From assembly GCF_026965555.1 (NCBI RefSeq), contig NZ_CP114040.1, positions 8,468,001 through 8,532,000 on the forward strand: 64,000 nt of DNA. The letters are read 5' to 3'. The notes beneath the pieces are model-generated. The model saw only the letters and a program-made list of their open reading frames with translations. It was not told the DNA's origin and ran no database searches. Every line of letters begins with the position of its first letter. The first letter of the stretch is position 1. This DNA comes from Nannocystis punicea (GTDB taxonomy: Bacteria > Myxococcota_A > Polyangia > Nannocystales > Nannocystaceae). Shown here in pieces: positions 26,385 through 34,104 of the stretch. The translations under genes were made by a program, and so were the position numbers.

Positions 26385-26920
26385 CCGACTCGTCCGCCGT
26401 ATACGCCGCGATCCGCCAATTCATCGCCTTCGACGACGACGACGCCGCGCGCCTGCGCGGCCTGGCCCCGCTGTTCGCCGTCCACGGCCCCGCCCTCACC
26501 GATCGCTTCTACACCAAGCTCGCCGCCGAGCCCGAACAGGCCGCCCTCATCGCCGGCCGCGTCGAAGCGCTCAAGCAGACCCACCTGCGCTGGCTGGCCG
26601 AGCTGTTCGCCGGCGACTACGGCGAGCGCTACTTCGCCGAGCGCTGGCGGATCGGCCTGGCGCACGTGCGCGTCGGCGTGCGGCCGTGGTGGGTCGAGGC
26701 CGTGACCAGCTTCCTCCGCAGCGAGGGCCTGGCGCTGCTCGAGGCCCACATCGACGACCCTGCCGCCCGCGTCGCCGCGGCCCGCAGCCTGCTGAAGATC
26801 CTCGACCTCGATCTGATGATCATCAACCTCGCCTACGCCGACGACCGCGTCGATCGCCTGTGCCGCTTCACCGGCATGAGCCGCAAGCTGATCGAGCGCT
26901 GCATCGCCCAGGGCGGCTAG
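26381..26920 (+). CDS. Single-domain protoglobin-like haem sensor
   Basis: 179 residues covering the globin-coupled sensor/protoglobin fold: an N-terminal helix region with ALTDRFYTKLAAEPEQ, then LKQTHLRWLAELFAGDYGE, and IGLAHVRVGVRPWWV, in which His95 matches the proximal haem ligand of the xHxRIGLPP motif of sensor globins. There is no fused output domain (no kinase, cyclase or MCP part). Coupling by ATGA to the roadblock genes suggests the output is delivered by protein contact: an oxygen or NO signal relayed to small GTPase regulators. Haem binding is inferred from the motif only. Confidence 0.88.
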   Translation: MTDSSAVYAAIRQFIAFDDDDAARLRGLAPLFAVHGPALTDRFYTKLAAEPEQAALIAGRVEALKQTHLRWLAELFAGDYGERYFAERWRIGLAHVRVGVRPWWVEAVTSFLRSEGLALLEAHIDDPAARVAAARSLLKILDLDLMIINLAYADDRVDRLCRFTGMSRKLIERCIAQGG

Positions 26921-26990
26921 CCTTCGCATCACGCCCGGAGATCGCGCGAGCACGGCATCCACCGCGTCGATCATTCGAGCACTTCACGAG

Positions 26991-27094
26991 CATGCCCCGT
27001 CGCTGAATCGATCGGCATCGTCGAGCACCGCCGAACGCTGCAGCCAGGATCACCTCGCGCCCATGAGCCGCGCGAAGGCCCACGGATGCGCGAG
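26991..27094. repeat. 104-bp direct repeat, copy 1
   Basis: Starts CATGCCCCGTCGCTGAATCG and runs through ATCGGCATCGTCGAGCACCG and CGAACGCTGCAGCCAGGATC to GCGCGAG. It is about 90 percent identical by eye to the copy 124 bases downstream. Confidence 0.88.
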
Positions 27095-27114
27095 TATCTT
27101 GCCGCGTCGATCTT

Positions 27115-27218
27115 CATGCCCCGCCGATGAATCGATCGGCATCGCCGAGCACCGCCGAACGCTGCAGCCAGGATCGCCTCGCGTCCTTGAGCCGCGCGAA
27201 GACCCACGGACGCGCGAG
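27115..27218. repeat. 104-bp direct repeat, copy 2
   Basis: Second copy, with CATGCCCCGCCGATGAATCG, ATCGGCATCGCCGAGCACCG and CGAACGCTGCAGCCAGGATC. The differences from copy 1 are scattered single substitutions. Confidence 0.88.
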
Positions 27219-27310
27219 CATCGAGACGCATCGCCGGGGCGCGCGACAGCAGCTCACTCCTCCCTCGCGGCTGCTGGCCCGTCGACTCCACGCGCGTCAT
27301 TCGCGCAAAT

Positions 27311-27330
27311 ATATTCTCTTGCAAGCATAT
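27311..27330. promoter_or_regulatory. Candidate ArsR operator
   Basis: ATATTCTCTTGCAAGCATAT: an AT-rich imperfect palindrome around CTTGCAAG, 19 bases before the ArsR start. ArsR-family repressors bind such ATA-N12-TAT-like sites over their own promoter. Assignment is by position and form only. Confidence 0.45.
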
Positions 27331-27348
27331 AGTCATCCATGCCATGGT

Positions 27349-27693
27349 ATGCGCGTGTCCGAGGCGTTCCAGGTCCTGGCCGAGCCGGCGCGGCGACAGA
27401 TCCTCGACCTCCTGCGCGAGCGTCCGCGCCTCGTCGGGGAGTTGACGGAGCAGCTCGGCTTGCCGCAGCCGAGCACCTCGAAGCACCTCAAGGCGCTGCG
27501 CGAAGCGGGCCTCGTGCGGGTCGGCCGCGACGGCACGCGGCGCTGGTATCGGCTGTGTCCGGAGCCTCTGCTGGCGATCGATCAATGGCTCGCGCCCTAT
27601 CGCCGCATGTGGGAGAGCAGCTTCGCCGCGCTCGAGCGCCACCTCGATTCCATGCCCGACGACGACGACCCCCCCGCGAAGGAGCGCACATGA
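27349..27693 (+). CDS. ArsR-family winged-helix transcriptional regulator
   Basis: 114 residues with the classic ArsR winged helix: EAFQVLAEPARRQILDLLRE, then LVGELTEQLGLPQPSTSKHL as the recognition helix, and VRVGRDGTRRWYRLCPEPL as the wing. No metal-binding ELCVC motif is present, so this is the non-metal, SRPBCC-associated type. It overlaps the next gene (stop 27691-27693, start 27690). Pairs of this kind usually act as an autoregulated unit in which the regulator represses both genes. Confidence 0.94.
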   Translation: MRVSEAFQVLAEPARRQILDLLRERPRLVGELTEQLGLPQPSTSKHLKALREAGLVRVGRDGTRRWYRLCPEPLLAIDQWLAPYRRMWESSFAALERHLDSMPDDDDPPAKERT

Positions 27694-28535
27694 ACGACAC
27701 CTTGCACACGATCGACGGCCGCCACGTCCTCCGCATCGAGCACCCGCTGAAGCACCCGCCCGCCAAGGTCTGGCGCGCGCTCACCGAGGCGCCGCACTTG
27801 CTCGCGTGGTTCCCGGCGGCGATGGACATCGACCTCCGGGTCGGCGGCGAGATCCGCTTCACCATGGGCGACGACGTCACCAGGGGCGTGGTGACCGACC
27901 TCGAGCCGCAGCGCGTGTTCGCGTACACGTGGGACGGCGATCACCTGCGCTGGGAGCTCCACGCCGACCCCGGCGGCAGCCTGCTCGTCCTGCTCCACAC
28001 CTTCGACGACCGCGCGGGCGCGGCCAGCTTCGCCAGCGGCTGGCACGTCTGCCTCGACGCCCTCGAGGCCGCGCTGGCCGAGCGCCCGTTCGTCGAGCCC
28101 GACGACACCTGGGCCGCGCACGAGGCCTTCGTCGCCGCCTTCGGCCTCGCCGAGGGTCGCGTCGAGGCCACGCCCGACGGCTGGGTGGTCCGCTTCGAGC
28201 GCCAGTTTCGCCGGCCGATCGACCGCGTCTGGCCCGCCCTCCTCGCCGGCGCCGACGCGTCGCTCGCTGTCGGCGACCCACCGCCGCCCGCCGCGACCGC
28301 CACCGTCGCCCCCGCGGGCGAGCTCACCGAGCTCGCGCCCTCGTCTGTCCTCGAGTACAGGTGGCACCACGACGGCCGCCCCGCCGGCCGCGTCCGCTGG
28401 GAGCTCTCCCCCGGGCCCGGCGGCGCACGCCTGATCCTCACGCACACGGGCCCGCACGCGCTCGCCGACCTCCGTCCGGCCGCTCTGGCCGCCTGGCGCG
28501 CGCAGATCGAGCACCTGGCCCTCGCCACCCGCTGA
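27690..28535 (+). CDS. Tandem SRPBCC (AHSA1-like) protein
   Basis: 281 residues with two START/Bet v1-like AHSA1 domains. Domain 1 (10-140): HPLKHPPAKVWRALTEAPHL, LRVGGEIRFTMGD, FAYTWDGDHLRWEL and a C-terminal helix with GWHVCLDALEAAL. Domain 2 (about 160-281) repeats the pattern: RQFRRPIDRVWPALLAGAD, SSVLEYRWHHDGRPAGRVRW and LILTHTGPHAL. The domain binds hydrophobic ligands or acts as a chaperone-like module. Its translational coupling to ArsR is the common ArsR-AHSA1 arrangement. Domain 2 lacks the TEAEHLARW loop and may have lost ligand binding. Confidence 0.92.
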   Translation: MNDTLHTIDGRHVLRIEHPLKHPPAKVWRALTEAPHLLAWFPAAMDIDLRVGGEIRFTMGDDVTRGVVTDLEPQRVFAYTWDGDHLRWELHADPGGSLLVLLHTFDDRAGAASFASGWHVCLDALEAALAERPFVEPDDTWAAHEAFVAAFGLAEGRVEATPDGWVVRFERQFRRPIDRVWPALLAGADASLAVGDPPPPAATATVAPAGELTELAPSSVLEYRWHHDGRPAGRVRWELSPGPGGARLILTHTGPHALADLRPAALAAWRAQIEHLALATR

Positions 28536-28540
28536 GCCTG

Positions 28541-28556
28541 TCCTACGAGACAGGTC
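28541..28556 (+). terminator. Hairpin after SRPBCC gene
   Basis: CCTGTC-CTAC-GAGACAGG just after the stop at 28535. The CCTGTC/GACAGG stem is related to the ACATGTCC palindromes. No T tract, so only a possible terminator. Confidence 0.35.
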
Positions 28557-28593
28557 CTTCTGCGCTCGGCCGGCGCCTGCCGACCCGACCTCT

Positions 28594-28620
28594 GAAAAAA
28601 ACATGTCTCCGAGGACATGT
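28594..28620 (-). terminator. Intrinsic terminator of the AhpD-like operon
   Basis: On the minus strand: ACATGTC, loop CTCGGA, GACATGT, then a run of seven T. A 7-bp stem plus T tract lies about 125 bases after the AhpD-like stop. The stem sequence is the window's ACATGTCC palindrome. Confidence 0.65.
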
Positions 28621-28639
28621 GCTCGCCACGCCCTCGCCT

Positions 28640-28663
28640 GTGCCTGCCGACGCCGGCAGGCAC
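28640..28663. repeat. 10-bp perfect hairpin
   Basis: GTGCCTGCCG-ACGC-CGGCAGGCAC, a very stable stem between two converging operons. It could assist termination in both directions; there is no T tract. Confidence 0.6.
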
Positions 28664-28676
28664 GAGCTCCGGAGTC

Positions 28677-28695
28677 GCATGTCCCCGCGGCATGT
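28677..28695. repeat. ACATGTCC-family palindrome, diverged
   Basis: GCATGTCC-CCGC-GGCATGT, imperfect, about 50 bases from the AhpD-like stop. Confidence 0.5.
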
Positions 28696-28743
28696 TATCG
28701 CCAGGCGCTCACCACTGCGAGCCGCCCGCAGGCGCCTCGCGGC

Positions 28744-29325
28744 TCACTTGTAGCCGCGCGTCAGCAGCCTCTGCGCCGAGGCGTCGAACGAGGCCTGCGA
28801 CGGCACCTCGAACTCGAACGCGTCGGCGAGGCGGGTGATCACGTTGAACGCGAACGCCACCATGAGCGCGTCGATCACCCCCTGGCGCGACACCCCGGCC
28901 GCCAGCACCGGCGCGACGTCGGCGGCCGTCAGCGACTCGCGGGCGCGCGTCACCTTCGTCAGCAGCCGGAGCGTCGCCTTGACCTTCTCGGGCAGCGCCG
29001 CGGCGTCGGGGTCGGCCAGCGCCGCCGCGATCGTCTCCTCGCCCATCACCTTCGACGCGACCGCGCCGTGGGCCCGCGTTCAGAACTCGCACTCGTTCTT
29101 CTTCGACACCCACGCGGCGAACAGCTCGCGCTCGCCGATCGACCACTCGGACGGCCCGCGCAGCACCTCCTGGAACAGCGCCCCCATCGGCTTGCCGAAC
29201 ATCTCCGGCCGGTAGCGCAGGGTCCGGACCACGTCGGGCGCCCGGTGACCGCTGAGCACGCGAATCACCGCGAACATCAGCCGCTCTCGCACGCTCCGCG
29301 GCGCTTCGATCGAGGGGATCCGCAT
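28744..29325 (-). CDS. AhpD-like peroxidase-related protein, probable selenoprotein (CxxU)
   Basis: Read through one in-frame TGA at 29080-29082, this is a 193-residue protein of the carboxymuconolactone decarboxylase/AhpD-like 'peroxidase-related' family, at the usual length. The active-site motif should be CxxCxxxH. Here it is Cys79-Glu-Phe-[TGA]-Thr-Arg-Ala-His86, so the TGA sits exactly at the second redox Cys. The family pattern continues unbroken on both sides: ERELFAAWVSKKNECEF before and TRAHGAVASKVMGEETIAAA after. A SECIS-like hairpin starts just downstream, supporting selenocysteine at position 82. The start ATG 29325 follows GAGGGGG and lies one base after the stop of the gene before it. 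Alternatives are a nonsense mutation or a sequencing error. No selA, selB, selC or selD is in the window. Confidence 0.75.
29041..29073 (-). promoter_or_regulatory. Candidate bacterial SECIS element
   Basis: In the mRNA after the UGA, nucleotides 12-17 (CGGCGC) pair with 22-27 (GCGUCG), including one G-U, and enclose the apical loop GGUC. The loop begins 18 nt after the UGA, inside the 16-37 nt window of bacterial SECIS elements, and has G in its first two positions. The E. coli fdhF SECIS has a closely similar GGUC-containing loop at nearly the same distance. A lower stem GCCCA/UGGGC (nt 7-11 with 35-39) extends it, with a 7-nt 3' bulge. Confidence 0.68.
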
Positions 29326-29326
29326 C

Positions 29327-29650
29327 TCAGCGCGCCCCCTCTGCCAGCGCCGCCGCCAGCGCCGCCATCGCCGCGTCGAACTGGCGCATCGCCTCGCCGA
29401 CCGCGGTCGCCACGGTCAGCTCGAAGATCGCGTCGTCGCCGAGGCCCGCCTGCCGCACCGCCGCGACCATGTCGTCGTCGACGCGGTACGCGTTGCGCCG
29501 CACCGTCGCCACGTACTCGGCGATCGCCCCCGGCGTGCCCTCGCCGTCGTACGCGCGACGCCGGGTCTCTCGCTCGGTGGCGCCGTCGCGGTCGAGGATC
29601 GCCTGCTGGACCGCGGCCCGCAGCGCGCTGAAACGATCGGCCTCGTGCAT
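29327..29650 (-). CDS. Small helical protein, AhpD-like partner
   Basis: 107 residues, all helical: SALRAAVQQAILDRDGATER, then IAEYVATVRRNAYRVDDDMV and LGDDAIFELTVATAVGEAMRQFDAAM. The last section resembles the C-terminal helices of AhpD/CMD-fold proteins, but there is no Cys, so it cannot carry the redox chemistry itself. It is the first gene of a two-gene operon, and its stop is one base before the start of the AhpD-like selenoprotein candidate. The pairing suggests a subunit or helper of that enzyme. That role is inference from operon position. Confidence 0.82.
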   Translation of the reverse strand: MHEADRFSALRAAVQQAILDRDGATERETRRRAYDGEGTPGAIAEYVATVRRNAYRVDDDMVAAVRQAGLGDDAIFELTVATAVGEAMRQFDAAMAALAAALAEGAR

Positions 29651-29721
29651 GCGGCGAGGATGCCACAGCCCGCCCGGGCCGGGAGCCCGTACGCGAGCAG
29701 GTCGGCGCGAGCCGCTCCGCC

Positions 29722-29741
29722 GCTCCGAACATCCTCGGAGC
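29722..29741. repeat. Hairpin upstream of the AhpD operon
   Basis: GCTCCGA-ACATCC-TCGGAGC, a perfect 7-bp stem 72 bases before the start of the operon's first gene. It may be an operator or a terminator of the HTH gene at 29949. The rest of 29651-29948 shows no gene. Confidence 0.4.
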
Positions 29742-29948
29742 TGCGGAGCGCGCTCGCGCGCACGGCGACCAGCTGAACTTCAAGCCATGTACTTCGGAGC
29801 AGAACTCTGGGTCGACACCGGAGCCGCTCGAGGGGCGAGGGTCGGCGCAGCAGGCGAGGCCTGGTGCCGCCGTCATGCGGCGCCCGTCGAGGAGCGCCGC
29901 GGGGCCGGTCCGCGCTGCCAGGGCGCTGACCCTGGACGCGGCGGTGGC

Positions 29949-30161
29949 TCAGCTGGTGTGCGCCGACGCCGACGCCGACACCGCGGCGGACTGCCCGCCA
30001 CGACGCGGCCACTCGAGGCCGAGCTTGATGATCCGCCGCTTGAGCGCGTGCCGGGTGATGCCGAGGAGGGACGCCGCGCCGACGATGTTGCCGGCGGTGG
30101 TGAGCGCCTCGTTGCAGAGGCGGCGTTCGGCGTTCTCGAGGTTGAAGTCTTCCAAAATCAT
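29949..30161 (-). CDS. Stand-alone Fis-type HTH protein
   Basis: 70 residues from ATG 30161 (a TTG three codons upstream is also open). The whole conserved part, FNLENAERRLCNEALTTAGN followed by VGAASLLGITRHALKRRIIKLG, is the Fis/NtrC-type C-terminal DNA-binding helix-turn-helix found at the end of sigma-54 activators. There is no receiver or AAA+ domain, and no related coding frame is seen just upstream, so it is either a free-standing DNA-binding protein, as myxobacteria sometimes have, or the remnant of an activator. Confidence 0.8.
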   Translation of the reverse strand: MILEDFNLENAERRLCNEALTTAGNIVGAASLLGITRHALKRRIIKLGLEWPRRGGQSAAVSASASAHTS

Positions 30162-30966
30162 CTGTGGCAAGGTCCGTACTCCGTGTGACGATGTGTATAT
30201 CGCAACGGAGTGTTCTCGCGCGGATCAAGCGGAGCCGCGGCGGCAACTCACGACCCCTCCGGCGCCGCTTCCACGGCCAGTTGAGCGGGCGTCGCGGCCG
30301 CGAGGTCGACGCCACGAGCGGCCGTCAGCGGCGTCTCCGCGGCCGCAAGAGCCACTTTCGCGAAGATTCATCGCCGTGCGCGGCGGTCCGATCGCGGTCG
30401 CCTGTCGCCCGCGAGATCGGTCGAGTCCTGCAAACACGAACTATGGCGACACGCGCGATTCTGCGCGACGCCAATCCGCGGTGACGCCCGCTCGCTACGC
30501 CCCGATCCGCGACCTCTTCGGCGCGGCGACCACGTCGCGCCCGCGCGGTCGAGCGGCCCACAGCCGCCGCGTGTCGCCGCCGGTACGCCCGGCTTCGACG
30601 CAGCAGGCAGCCGGGCCTCCGCTGTGCAGCGGGCACCCACGCCGCGCCGGGCGAGCAGCCGGAGCGCCGCATTGCGACGCGAGCAACGAAGGTCGCACGA
30701 CCCTCTGCCGTACGCGTGACGAGTCCCGCGAGTCTTCGCAGCGCGCACGACGAGCCACGTGGCTCCTCGCTGCCCCGCGAGCGGCAATCCACGCGACCCG
30801 CCGGCACCCGTGGACTTGCGACGCGCCCTTCGCAGCAAGAGCTGCAGGCGCCTCCCCGAGCCGCGGACGACGGCCCCGACATGCGGCGGGCTGCCCCCTC
30901 GCCCGACCCCAGTCCACGCGCGAATTTTCCACGTCACGCGGCCGGGGCCTGCCTCGTCTGGCCTGC
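30162..30966. other. Long divergent intergenic region
   Basis: About 800 bases between the minus-strand HTH gene and the plus-strand membrane protein gene. It stays open in several frames, but these encode only Arg/Ala/Pro-rich stretches without recognisable domains. Nothing else was seen. Confidence 0.5.
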
Positions 30967-31701
30967 ATGAGTCCCGCGACCGATCCATCCCGCGACGCCG
31001 CGCGCGAGCGCGCGCTCATCCGCATTCAGGCCGCCAGCGGCGCCCTGTTCGCCGTCTTCCTCGTGGCGCACCTCGTCAACCAGATGTTCGCCGCGGCCGG
31101 CCCGCTCGTGTACGACGAGCTCCAGGGCCAGCTGCGCGCCGTCTACCAGGCCCCCGTGGTCGAGCTCGCCTGCGTCCTCGCCCCACTCGTCGTGCACGTC
31201 GTCGTCAGCGTGTGGCGCATGGTCCGACGGCGTCGACGCGGCGGCGCGACCTCGACCGCGCCGCGCATGAAGTGGCAGCGGCGCTCCGCGATCGTCCTGC
31301 TGATCTTCACCCTCGGCCACGTCGTCGCCACCCGCGGCCCCTCCCTGGTCTACGGCGTCTTCCCCGGCTTCGACGGAGTCGCCTATACTATGGTGTGGTT
31401 CTTCGCCTGGTTCTTCCCCTATTATTTATTGTTCTCGATCGCCGGGCTCTACCACGCATTGAACGGCCTCTCCCTCGCCCTGCCGCGAATCGGCCTGGCC
31501 GGTCCGCCCGCCCTGCGCTCGGGTCGGGCCGTCGGCGCCGCGTGGCTGGCCGGCGCGATCGCCCTGACGCTCGGCCTGGCCGGCCTGGCCGGCGCCTGGC
31601 ACGACGTCCGCGAGCGCGCCGTCGCCAGCCCCTATGCGCGACTGCTGGTCGACCTCGGCGTGTCGAGCGGGCCGGCCAAACCGACGAGACCCGCGCAGTG
31701 A
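30967..31701 (+). CDS. Succinate dehydrogenase cytochrome b-like membrane protein
   Basis: 244 residues with about five membrane segments. His residues sit within them in the pattern of dihaem cytochrome b subunits (SdhC/FrdC type): GALFAVFLVAHLVNQMF, VLAPLVVHVVVSVWR, VLLIFTLGHVVATRG and LLFSIAGLYHALNGL. No SdhA or SdhB gene is adjacent, so it is an orphan relative rather than part of a complete complex. Start ATG 30967 (MSPATDPS) is chosen because the first helix follows about 20 residues later; the ribosome site is weak. The family call is by motif and topology. Confidence 0.75.
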   Translation: MSPATDPSRDAARERALIRIQAASGALFAVFLVAHLVNQMFAAAGPLVYDELQGQLRAVYQAPVVELACVLAPLVVHVVVSVWRMVRRRRRGGATSTAPRMKWQRRSAIVLLIFTLGHVVATRGPSLVYGVFPGFDGVAYTMVWFFAWFFPYYLLFSIAGLYHALNGLSLALPRIGLAGPPALRSGRAVGAAWLAGAIALTLGLAGLAGAWHDVRERAVASPYARLLVDLGVSSGPAKPTRPAQ

Positions 31702-31805
31702 CCTGGGCCCGTCACGCAGTCTCACGAATCATCATACTCGACGATCCGGGCGCGGCTCCCGGAGCCGCCACCGATCATTCTCCATTCGCACCCGGCGACG
31801 GCGCG

Positions 31806-33179
31806 CTATGTCCATACCCCGCGGTTCACCGCCTCGATGATCGCCCGCGCGCAGGCGTTCCCGCCGCGGACGGCGCCTTCTTGCGAGCCGAAGAAGTCCT
31901 GCTGCGTCCAGTCGCCGGCGAGGAACAGGTTCTCGACCGGCGTGGCCTGTTTGGGCCGTCGCGTCATCGCCCCGGGCAGCGGGCGGATCAGGTGGTGTTC
32001 GTGCTTGAGCACCACGCGCTTCACCACCTTCGCGCCGGCGATCTGCGGGTGCGCCGCGCCGAGGTCGGCGAGCACGTGCTCGACGATGGCCGCCTCGTCC
32101 CACGCCATCAGCGCGTCCGCCGGGCTGACGATCACCGACAGCCGGCTGCCCATCGCGAACGGGTACGTGCGCCGCGAGTGGTCCTGGTACACCGGGCAAT
32201 TGCTGCCGGCCACCATCGTGAAGCCGTCGCGTCGGGTCACCACGCGATCGAACCACAGCTGCACCGAGATCGCCGGCGCCGTCGGCAGGTCGAGGATGTC
32301 GGCGAAGAACGGCCGGCCGCGCAGCGGCTGCGGGATCTTCGGCGCGAACACCCACGCCGGCAGGGCCACCACGTAGACGTCGGCCTCCAGCAATTCACCG
32401 CCGGCGAGCTTGAAGCCGGCGATCTTGCCGGTCTTCTCGTCGTACACGATCTCGTCGAGCGCCACCTTGGTGCGGATCTCGACGCCTCGCTGCTGCAAGT
32501 AGGTCGCGAGCGGGGCGAAGATCGTCTCGTCGCGCGCGCCGCGGTAGCCGCCGAGGCGCGCGCGCAGCGGGCGGATCAGCGTCTGATGCGCCCACCCGAG
32601 CAGGTTGTAGGCCGAGAACTGCTCCGCATCGGTGAACTGGATCGCGCGGCAGAACGGCCGCAGGACCCGCTCCAGCGCCTGCCGCGAGCGGCTCGTACGG
32701 CGCCACCAGTCGACCACGGTCAGGCGGTCGAATCGCCGGAGCAGCGCCTCCGGCAGGGCGGCCGGGGCCAGCAGCGGGAGCAGCGACAGCTTGGCCAGCG
32801 GCCCGAGGTAATCGTTGTTGCCCAGCGCGCCGAGCAGCGTGCGCAGCGGCGCGTACACCGGGTTGATCCCGAACGTCGCCGACGGGCCGGACTTCGCCTC
32901 GAACCGCAGGTCGTCGGTCCAGAACAGGACCTCGCGCGGCGGGCGGCCGATGTCGCGGAGCAGCGCCCGGAATTGTGCATAGGCCCCGGCGAACAGGTGG
33001 AGGCCCTGCTCGACCCACTCGCCGTCCTGGTCGAGGAAGGTCCCCGCGCGCCCGCCGAGGTTCGCCTGGCTCTCGAGCACCGTGACCGGCAGGCCGGCGT
33101 CGGCGAGCAGCTTGGCGCAGGCGAGACCGGCGAGGCCGCCGCCGGCGATGACGACGCGAGGGTTGGAGCGTGGGAGCAT
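31806..33179 (-). CDS. FAD-dependent carotenoid desaturase-like amine oxidase
   Basis: 457 residues from ATG 33179; an upstream in-frame start at 33215 would add 12 unconserved residues. The dinucleotide-binding motif VVIAGGGLAGLACAKLLADAG is followed by LESQANLGGRAGTF. The body contains FTDAEQFSAYNLLGWAHQ and YRGARDETIFAPLATYLQQ. The C-terminal FAD motif is ENLFLAGDWTQQDFFGSQEG followed by GGNACARAI. This is the signature of plant/cyanobacterial-type phytoene or zeta-carotene desaturases and related squalene-associated FAD enzymes. No other carotenoid genes (crtB, crtE) are nearby, so the substrate is uncertain. Divergent from the hydrolase at 33478. Confidence 0.9.
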   Translation of the reverse strand: MLPRSNPRVVIAGGGLAGLACAKLLADAGLPVTVLESQANLGGRAGTFLDQDGEWVEQGLHLFAGAYAQFRALLRDIGRPPREVLFWTDDLRFEAKSGPSATFGINPVYAPLRTLLGALGNNDYLGPLAKLSLLPLLAPAALPEALLRRFDRLTVVDWWRRTSRSRQALERVLRPFCRAIQFTDAEQFSAYNLLGWAHQTLIRPLRARLGGYRGARDETIFAPLATYLQQRGVEIRTKVALDEIVYDEKTGKIAGFKLAGGELLEADVYVVALPAWVFAPKIPQPLRGRPFFADILDLPTAPAISVQLWFDRVVTRRDGFTMVAGSNCPVYQDHSRRTYPFAMGSRLSVIVSPADALMAWDEAAIVEHVLADLGAAHPQIAGAKVVKRVVLKHEHHLIRPLPGAMTRRPKQATPVENLFLAGDWTQQDFFGSQEGAVRGGNACARAIIEAVNRGVWT

Positions 33180-33477
33180 GAACCTTGGGTGTGCGCGAGG
33201 ATGGGAGCGTGACAACCCGATTCACCGCAGTCGGCGAGGACGCGGCGCGCTCGTCACAATACGCGCGCGGAACTGCCGCGACGGTGCGAAGCGAGGCCGG
33301 ACTCGTCCGAGCGCGAGCGGGCTCGCTTTCGCGCAATCGCCGCGACGGCGCTCGCAACGGCCTGCGGCGGGCTGCGGCGGGCGCGGCGCGGCCTCGTTGC
33401 CGGGCCTGCCGGGGACCTGGCCGCCGCCCGGCGGCGCCGCGTTGCCCGCCCGACGAGATGCGCCAATTACAGCGGCG

Positions 33478-34068
33478 ATGGCCGACGCGCCCAACTTGTC
33501 CGACGACGACGAGCAGGGATGTCATTTCGCCCTGCTGATCATCGACATGATCAACGGCTTCGACTTCCCCGAGGGCGAACGGCTGCGCCGGCAGGCCGAG
33601 GCGGCGGCGGAGCGGATCGCCGCCCTGGCCGCTCGCGCGCGGGCGGCCGGCGTGCCGGTGATCTACGTCAACGACAACTTCGGCCGCTGGCGCTCCGACT
33701 TCCGCCGCGTCCTCGAGCACGTCCGCACCCACACCGCGGGGGCCGCGATCGCCGAGCGGCTGGCGCCGGCCGAGCGCGACTACTTCGTCTTGAAGCCGCG
33801 CCACTCCGGCTTCCTCGGCACCTCGCTCGAGGTGCTGCTGCACCACTTGCAGGCGCGTTGCCTGATCCTCACCGGGATCGCCGGCGACCTCTGCGTCCTG
33901 TTCACCGCGATGGACGCCTACATGCGAGGGTACGAATTGCGGGCACCCGCCGATTGCATCGCCTCGGCCGACCAGGCCGACAATCGCCGCGCCCTCGAGC
34001 TGCTGCGCGAGTCGATGCGGGTCGACACCGCGCCGGCGGAGTCGATCGACCTCCGGCGCGAATCATGA
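33478..34068 (+). CDS. Isochorismatase-like cysteine hydrolase
   Basis: 196 residues of the isochorismatase/nicotinamidase superfamily. The catalytic triad is visible: Asp23 in ALLIIDMINGF, Lys in FVLKPRHSGFLGT, and Cys in LTGIAGDLCVLFTAMDAY, where a small residue and G precede the nucleophile as usual. A conserved DNFGRW loop lies after the second strand. The family hydrolyses amides or vinyl ethers of small molecules (nicotinamide, isochorismate, ureidoacrylate and others); the exact substrate is not clear from sequence. It overlaps no other gene and faces the TTEGD lipoprotein end to end. Confidence 0.92.
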   Translation: MADAPNLSDDDEQGCHFALLIIDMINGFDFPEGERLRRQAEAAAERIAALAARARAAGVPVIYVNDNFGRWRSDFRRVLEHVRTHTAGAAIAERLAPAERDYFVLKPRHSGFLGTSLEVLLHHLQARCLILTGIAGDLCVLFTAMDAYMRGYELRAPADCIASADQADNRRALELLRESMRVDTAPAESIDLRRES

Positions 34069-34104
34069 CTCGCGCCGGCGGTCGCCTCGATCTGCGGCCT
34101 GGGC

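Larger units (their letters stand above)
26921..27348. other. Intergenic region with duplicated segment, upstream of ArsR
   Basis: About 430 bases. Most of it is the two-copy direct repeat listed separately. The last 50 bases before 27349 are AT-rich and contain the likely promoter and operator of the ArsR gene. Confidence 0.6.

Noticed and set aside
29080..29325. A separate 81-residue protein ending at the TGA, and a separate 101-residue protein from 28744-29049
   Set aside because: The two halves join exactly into one AhpD-like protein with the TGA at the active-site Cys, so they are treated as one gene.
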